In this document: positions 62,001 through 64,000 of the stretch, piece after piece
Numbering within the stretch: position 1 is the stretch's first letter
Layout: every line of letters starts with the position of its first letter
Assembly: GCF_017427765.1 (NCBI RefSeq)
Contig: NZ_JAFRSC010000027.1
Span: forward strand, 55,061-119,060
DNA length: 64,000 nt
Direction: 5' to 3'
Source: Methanobrevibacter sp.
GTDB taxonomy: Archaea; Methanobacteriota; Methanobacteria; Methanobacteriales; Methanobacteriaceae
Position numbers and translations under genes: made by a program
The notes under the pieces: model-generated
Databases searched by the model: none
What the model was told of the DNA's origin: nothing
What the model saw: the letters and a program-made list of their open reading frames with translations, nothing else

Positions 62001-64000
62001 CGTCAATAGTAACTGTAACATTGCCAGTGGCATTTTCAGGGACCGTTATTGTTACAGTAGCATTTTCTCCCTCTTTAACCTCACTTACAGTGACATTAAT
62101 TGGAGTATCATATTGAAGGCCGTTGATTATTGTGTTGACTGTTGAATTTGTATGTTTGTCGTCACCGGAGTAGAATACTTCAGCAGTATTGTTTCCAGGG
62201 ATTAAATTATCAACAGTGATGACTGCAGTACCGTTAATAACCTCACCAGTGAAGTTTTCACCGCCAACAGTTATAGTCACATTGCCTGTTGCATTGTCTC
62301 CGACAACAACTACAACGGTGCCGTTTCCTTGATCAACGACTACAATATCAGGAACAACCTTAGCTTTCTCAACAGTGAAATTACCAAGAGTGTAGTTTGC
62401 AGTGTAGTTAGAATCACCAGGATACTCAACAACAACAGTCTTATCACCAGCAGTCAGGTTATCAACTTTAATAATGGCTTCACCATCTTTAATCTCACCA
62501 GCGTACTCTTTACCATCAATGGTTATTGTTACATTTCCAGTAGCATTTTGAGGGACGTTCACAGTGATTGTAGTGGTTTCTCCCTCTTTAGCTTCACTTA
62601 CAGTAACATTGATTGGAGCATCATATTTTGCAGCATCAACTGTTGCATTGACAGTTGCATTAGCATATGTATCATCACCAGAGTAGATTACAGTAATATT
62701 ATGTACACCAGGAGTTACATTAGTTAATGTAACGACAGCAGTTCCGTTTATCACATCAGCAGTGTAATTTTGACCTTCAACGGTTATTGTTACGTTACCA
62801 GTAGCATTACCTCCAACAACTACCACAACTGTGTTGTTTCCTAAATCAACAACCACAATATCCGGAACAACCTTAGCCTTCTCAACAGTAAAGTTACCAA
62901 TAGTATAGTTTGCAGTGTAGTTAGAATCACCAGGATATTCGACTATAATGGTTTTCGGACCTGCAGTTATGTTTTCAATCTCAACTGTAGCATTGCCTCC
63001 AATGATTTCAGCAGTATACTCTTTTCCATCAATAGTTACGGTCACATTACCAGTGGCATTAACCGGAACAGTAACTGTAACAACCGCTGTTTCACCCTCT
63101 TTAACTTCAGTAACATTAACTGTTATAGGAGTTTCATATTTAGGAACAGATACATCAGCAGTTGTAGTTACATTAGTGTAGTTTCCATCACCGGAATAAA
63201 TAACAGTAATATTATGTACTCCAGGAGTTACATTAGTTAAAGTAATTACAGCAGTACCGTTGGTAACGTTTCCAGTGAAGTTCTGACCATCTACAGTAAT
63301 TGTCACATTACCAGTAGCATTACCTCCAACTACCACAACAACAGTTCCGTTTCCTTGATCAACAACCACAATATCCGGAACAACCTTAGCTTTGCCAACA
63401 GTGAAATTACCAACAGTATAGTTAGCAGTGTAGTTAGAATCACCAGGATACTCAACAACAACAGTCTTATCACCGGCAGTCAAGTTTTCGACTTTAACAG
63501 TCACATTACCATTTACAATCTCACCAGAGTACTTATGACCACCAATAATTACAGTAACATTTCCAGTGGCATTAACCGGAACAGTAATATTGATAACCGC
63601 AGTTTCTCCTTCCTTAATATCAGTGATATTAACTGTAATTGGAGTTTCATATTTAGGGATATTTGCTGTAGCATTTGTTGTTACGTTAGTGTAGTTTCCA
63701 TCACCTGAGTAAATAACAGTAATATTATGTATTCCCGGAGTTGCATTAGTTAAAGTAATTACAGCAGTACCATTAGTGACATTTGCTGTGTAGTTTTGAC
63801 CTTCAACAGTGACAGTCACATTACCGGTAGCATTGCCCGGAACAACAACCACAACAGTGCCATTACCCTGATCAATAACCTTAATGTCCGGTTCAGTCAC
63901 ATTAACCTTGTTCACAGAGAATTTGGTTTCATTTTCAGCACTTGAGAAGTATTTACCGTCACCATTATAAACAACTTTAACAGTATAATTACCAACTTTA
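59065..64000 (-). CDS. ALP3: adhesin-like protein, C-terminal part (5' end beyond the window)
   Basis: The frame is open to the window edge, giving 1,644 residues of a third giant ALP; the GTG at 63915 lies mid-domain and is not a start, since the upstream codons continue an Ig-like unit (VVYNGDGKYFSS). Visible content is Ig-like domains of 85-100 residues, including at least five copies of the 171-residue two-domain unit also found in ALP2, then more diverged domains close to those at the ALP2 C-terminus (for example ATGQVLIDIDGVGYYVN), and the anchor VELSNYPTGNP, a hydrophobic stretch and RRFRK. Presumed exported and cell-surface bound; the signal peptide and any beta-helix lie outside the window. 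N-x-S/T sequons are frequent. Ligand unknown. Confidence 0.92.
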   Translation of the reverse strand, partial: KVGNYTVKVVYNGDGKYFSSAENETKFSVNKVNVTEPDIKVIDQGNGTVVVVVPGNATGNVTVTVEGQNYTANVTNGTAVITLTNATPGIHNITVIYSGDGNYTNVTTNATANIPKYETPITVNITDIKEGETAVINITVPVNATGNVTVIIGGHKYSGEIVNGNVTVKVENLTAGDKTVVVEYPGDSNYTANYTVGNFTVGKAKVVPDIVVVDQGNGTVVVVVGGNATGNVTITVDGQNFTGNVTNGTAVITLTNVTPGVHNITVIYSGDGNYTNVTTTADVSVPKYETPITVNVTEVKEGETAVVTVTVPVNATGNVTVTIDGKEYTAEIIGGNATVEIENITAGPKTIIVEYPGDSNYTANYTIGNFTVEKAKVVPDIVVVDLGNNTVVVVVGGNATGNVTITVEGQNYTADVINGTAVVTLTNVTPGVHNITVIYSGDDTYANATVNATVDAAKYDAPINVTVSEAKEGETTTITVNVPQNATGNVTITIDGKEYAGEIKDGEAIIKVDNLTAGDKTVVVEYPGDSNYTANYTLGNFTVEKAKVVPDIVVVDQGNGTVVVVVGDNATGNVTITVGGENFTGEVINGTAVITVDNLIPGNNTAEVFYSGDDKHTNSTVNTIINGLQYDTPINVTVSEVKEGENATVTITVPENATGNVTVTIDGQKYTAEIINGIATVEIENLTAGPKTVLVEYGGDDNYTSNYTTKDFTVEKTKQTSEIYVVDQGNGTVVVVVPNNATGNVTITVGGENFTGEVINGTAVISVDNLVPGNNTVEIMYSGDDTHTAVAVNATINGIKYDAPINVTVNEVKEGETAIITVEVPVNATGNVTVTIDGKEYSGEINGGLVTVKVENITAGDKSVIVEYLGDDNYAANYTISNFTVEKAKTTPDINVVDLGNGTVVVVVGPNATGNVTITVDGQNFTADVINGTAVVNLDNVVPGTYDVDVIYSGDDRYNNATKETIITIAEQPTKKDTPITVEVNDIYVGETAKVIVTVPENATGNITIEINGISQTQEIIGGKATFAIGGLAYGNKTVSVIYAGDDEYTHNATTAQFKVSKLNSRINVSVEDANVGENVTIIVYGPTDATGQVLIDIDGVGYYVNLTNGVGLIDIPRIPSGIYNVNLTYVGDDKYLGSSNVTVFNVSKVKSFVIPVAHDIYVGELETIRLTVPVDATGNVTLIIDGDEYHLDLDTGLLTAAYSEGDKYSVAISGGNGEIVISGLPKGEYTVSAKYNGDAKYLPAVNATTFKVLKSNTEMEVIDQGNGTVIVKLPENATGNVTIKLGNETYVADVVNGTAVITLDNATPGKHEIEVIYSGDDNYLPETTNSTVEIPRYCTPISVSTHDIYVGETETVVVMLPEDATGKVTIEINGVEYTADVKDGKATFEVDGLAFGNKTVAVRYEGDDSYVENFTTGQFEVAKNPSTTKATSKDIKVGKDEVITVTVPGDATGRALVDINGIGYYADIINGKAKVIIPNLEAGKYKATVIYEGDDKYLPSNTTTSFKVVKSSTPISATGDEIEVGEDAVVVIDLPSDATGIVTIRIDGKTYATEVVDGRSVFVIPGLSVGIYLVDVYYSGDDNYPANSTVTFVVVNDSPDRNDTNHSVRAGVELSNYPTGNPLLIVLLALLSIGSIRIRRFRK
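61304..64000 (-). repeat. 513-bp tandem unit array in ALP3, running off the window
   Basis: The D/N-x-GN-x-TVVVVV segment recurs at 61304, 61817, 62330, 62843, 63356 and 63869, exactly 513 nt apart each time. Same two-domain unit as in ALP2 (38375-41460). Some copies vary at the anchor (DLGN instead of DQGN at 61304 and 62843), so the array is not fully homogenised. Confidence 0.9.

Overview
The window looks like a chromosome segment of a host-associated methanogen of the Methanobacteriales, most likely Methanobrevibacter or a close relative. This is inferred from AT-rich intergenic DNA, archaeal TATA-type promoters and oligo-T terminators, archaeal-type housekeeping enzymes (ApgM, GlmM, a GlmU-like sugar nucleotidylyltransferase, a DUF92 membrane protein), and above all giant secreted adhesin-like proteins (ALPs) of the kind known from Methanobrevibacter. 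The species cannot be named from the sequence alone.

Positions 1-7549 carry compact housekeeping genes. A minus-strand operon reads sugar-1-phosphate nucleotidylyltransferase, gamma-carbonic-anhydrase-like protein, hisC (cut by the window edge). Divergent from it are a plus-strand rubredoxin (2982-3149) and a plus-strand secreted or membrane-anchored protein that resembles DUF4012. A second minus-strand operon, apgM-glmM, converges on the latter, and two perfect stem-loops with T-runs separate them. A DUF92 membrane protein follows.

Positions 7875-64000 (about 88% of the window) are three minus-strand ALP genes in tandem. ALP1 (7875-34952) is one uninterrupted 9,025-residue ORF: signal peptide, two successive beta-helix blocks, roughly 50 Ig-like domains, and a C-terminal membrane anchor. 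ALP2 (35893-58374) has the same plan at 7,493 residues but is split by a single in-frame TAA at 47308-47310. ALP3 (59065 to beyond 64000) shows its Ig-like part and anchor only.

The main points for a second look are these: the in-frame nonsense codon in ALP2; a promoter and 5' leader shared by ALP1 and ALP2 in which a CUCUCCA segment is complementary to the very strong Shine-Dalgarno sequence and encloses a hairpin whose sequence differs but whose symmetry is kept; a tandem array of exactly 513-bp (171-codon) units present in both ALP2 and ALP3; larger block duplications of about 430-450 codons inside ALP1 and ALP2; and a common LSxYxTGNP-hydrophobic-RR C-terminal tail. The ALPs are dense in N-x-S/T sequons, so the nearby UDP-GlcNAc pathway genes (glmM, GlmU-like) may matter for their glycosylation, but that link is only inferred.
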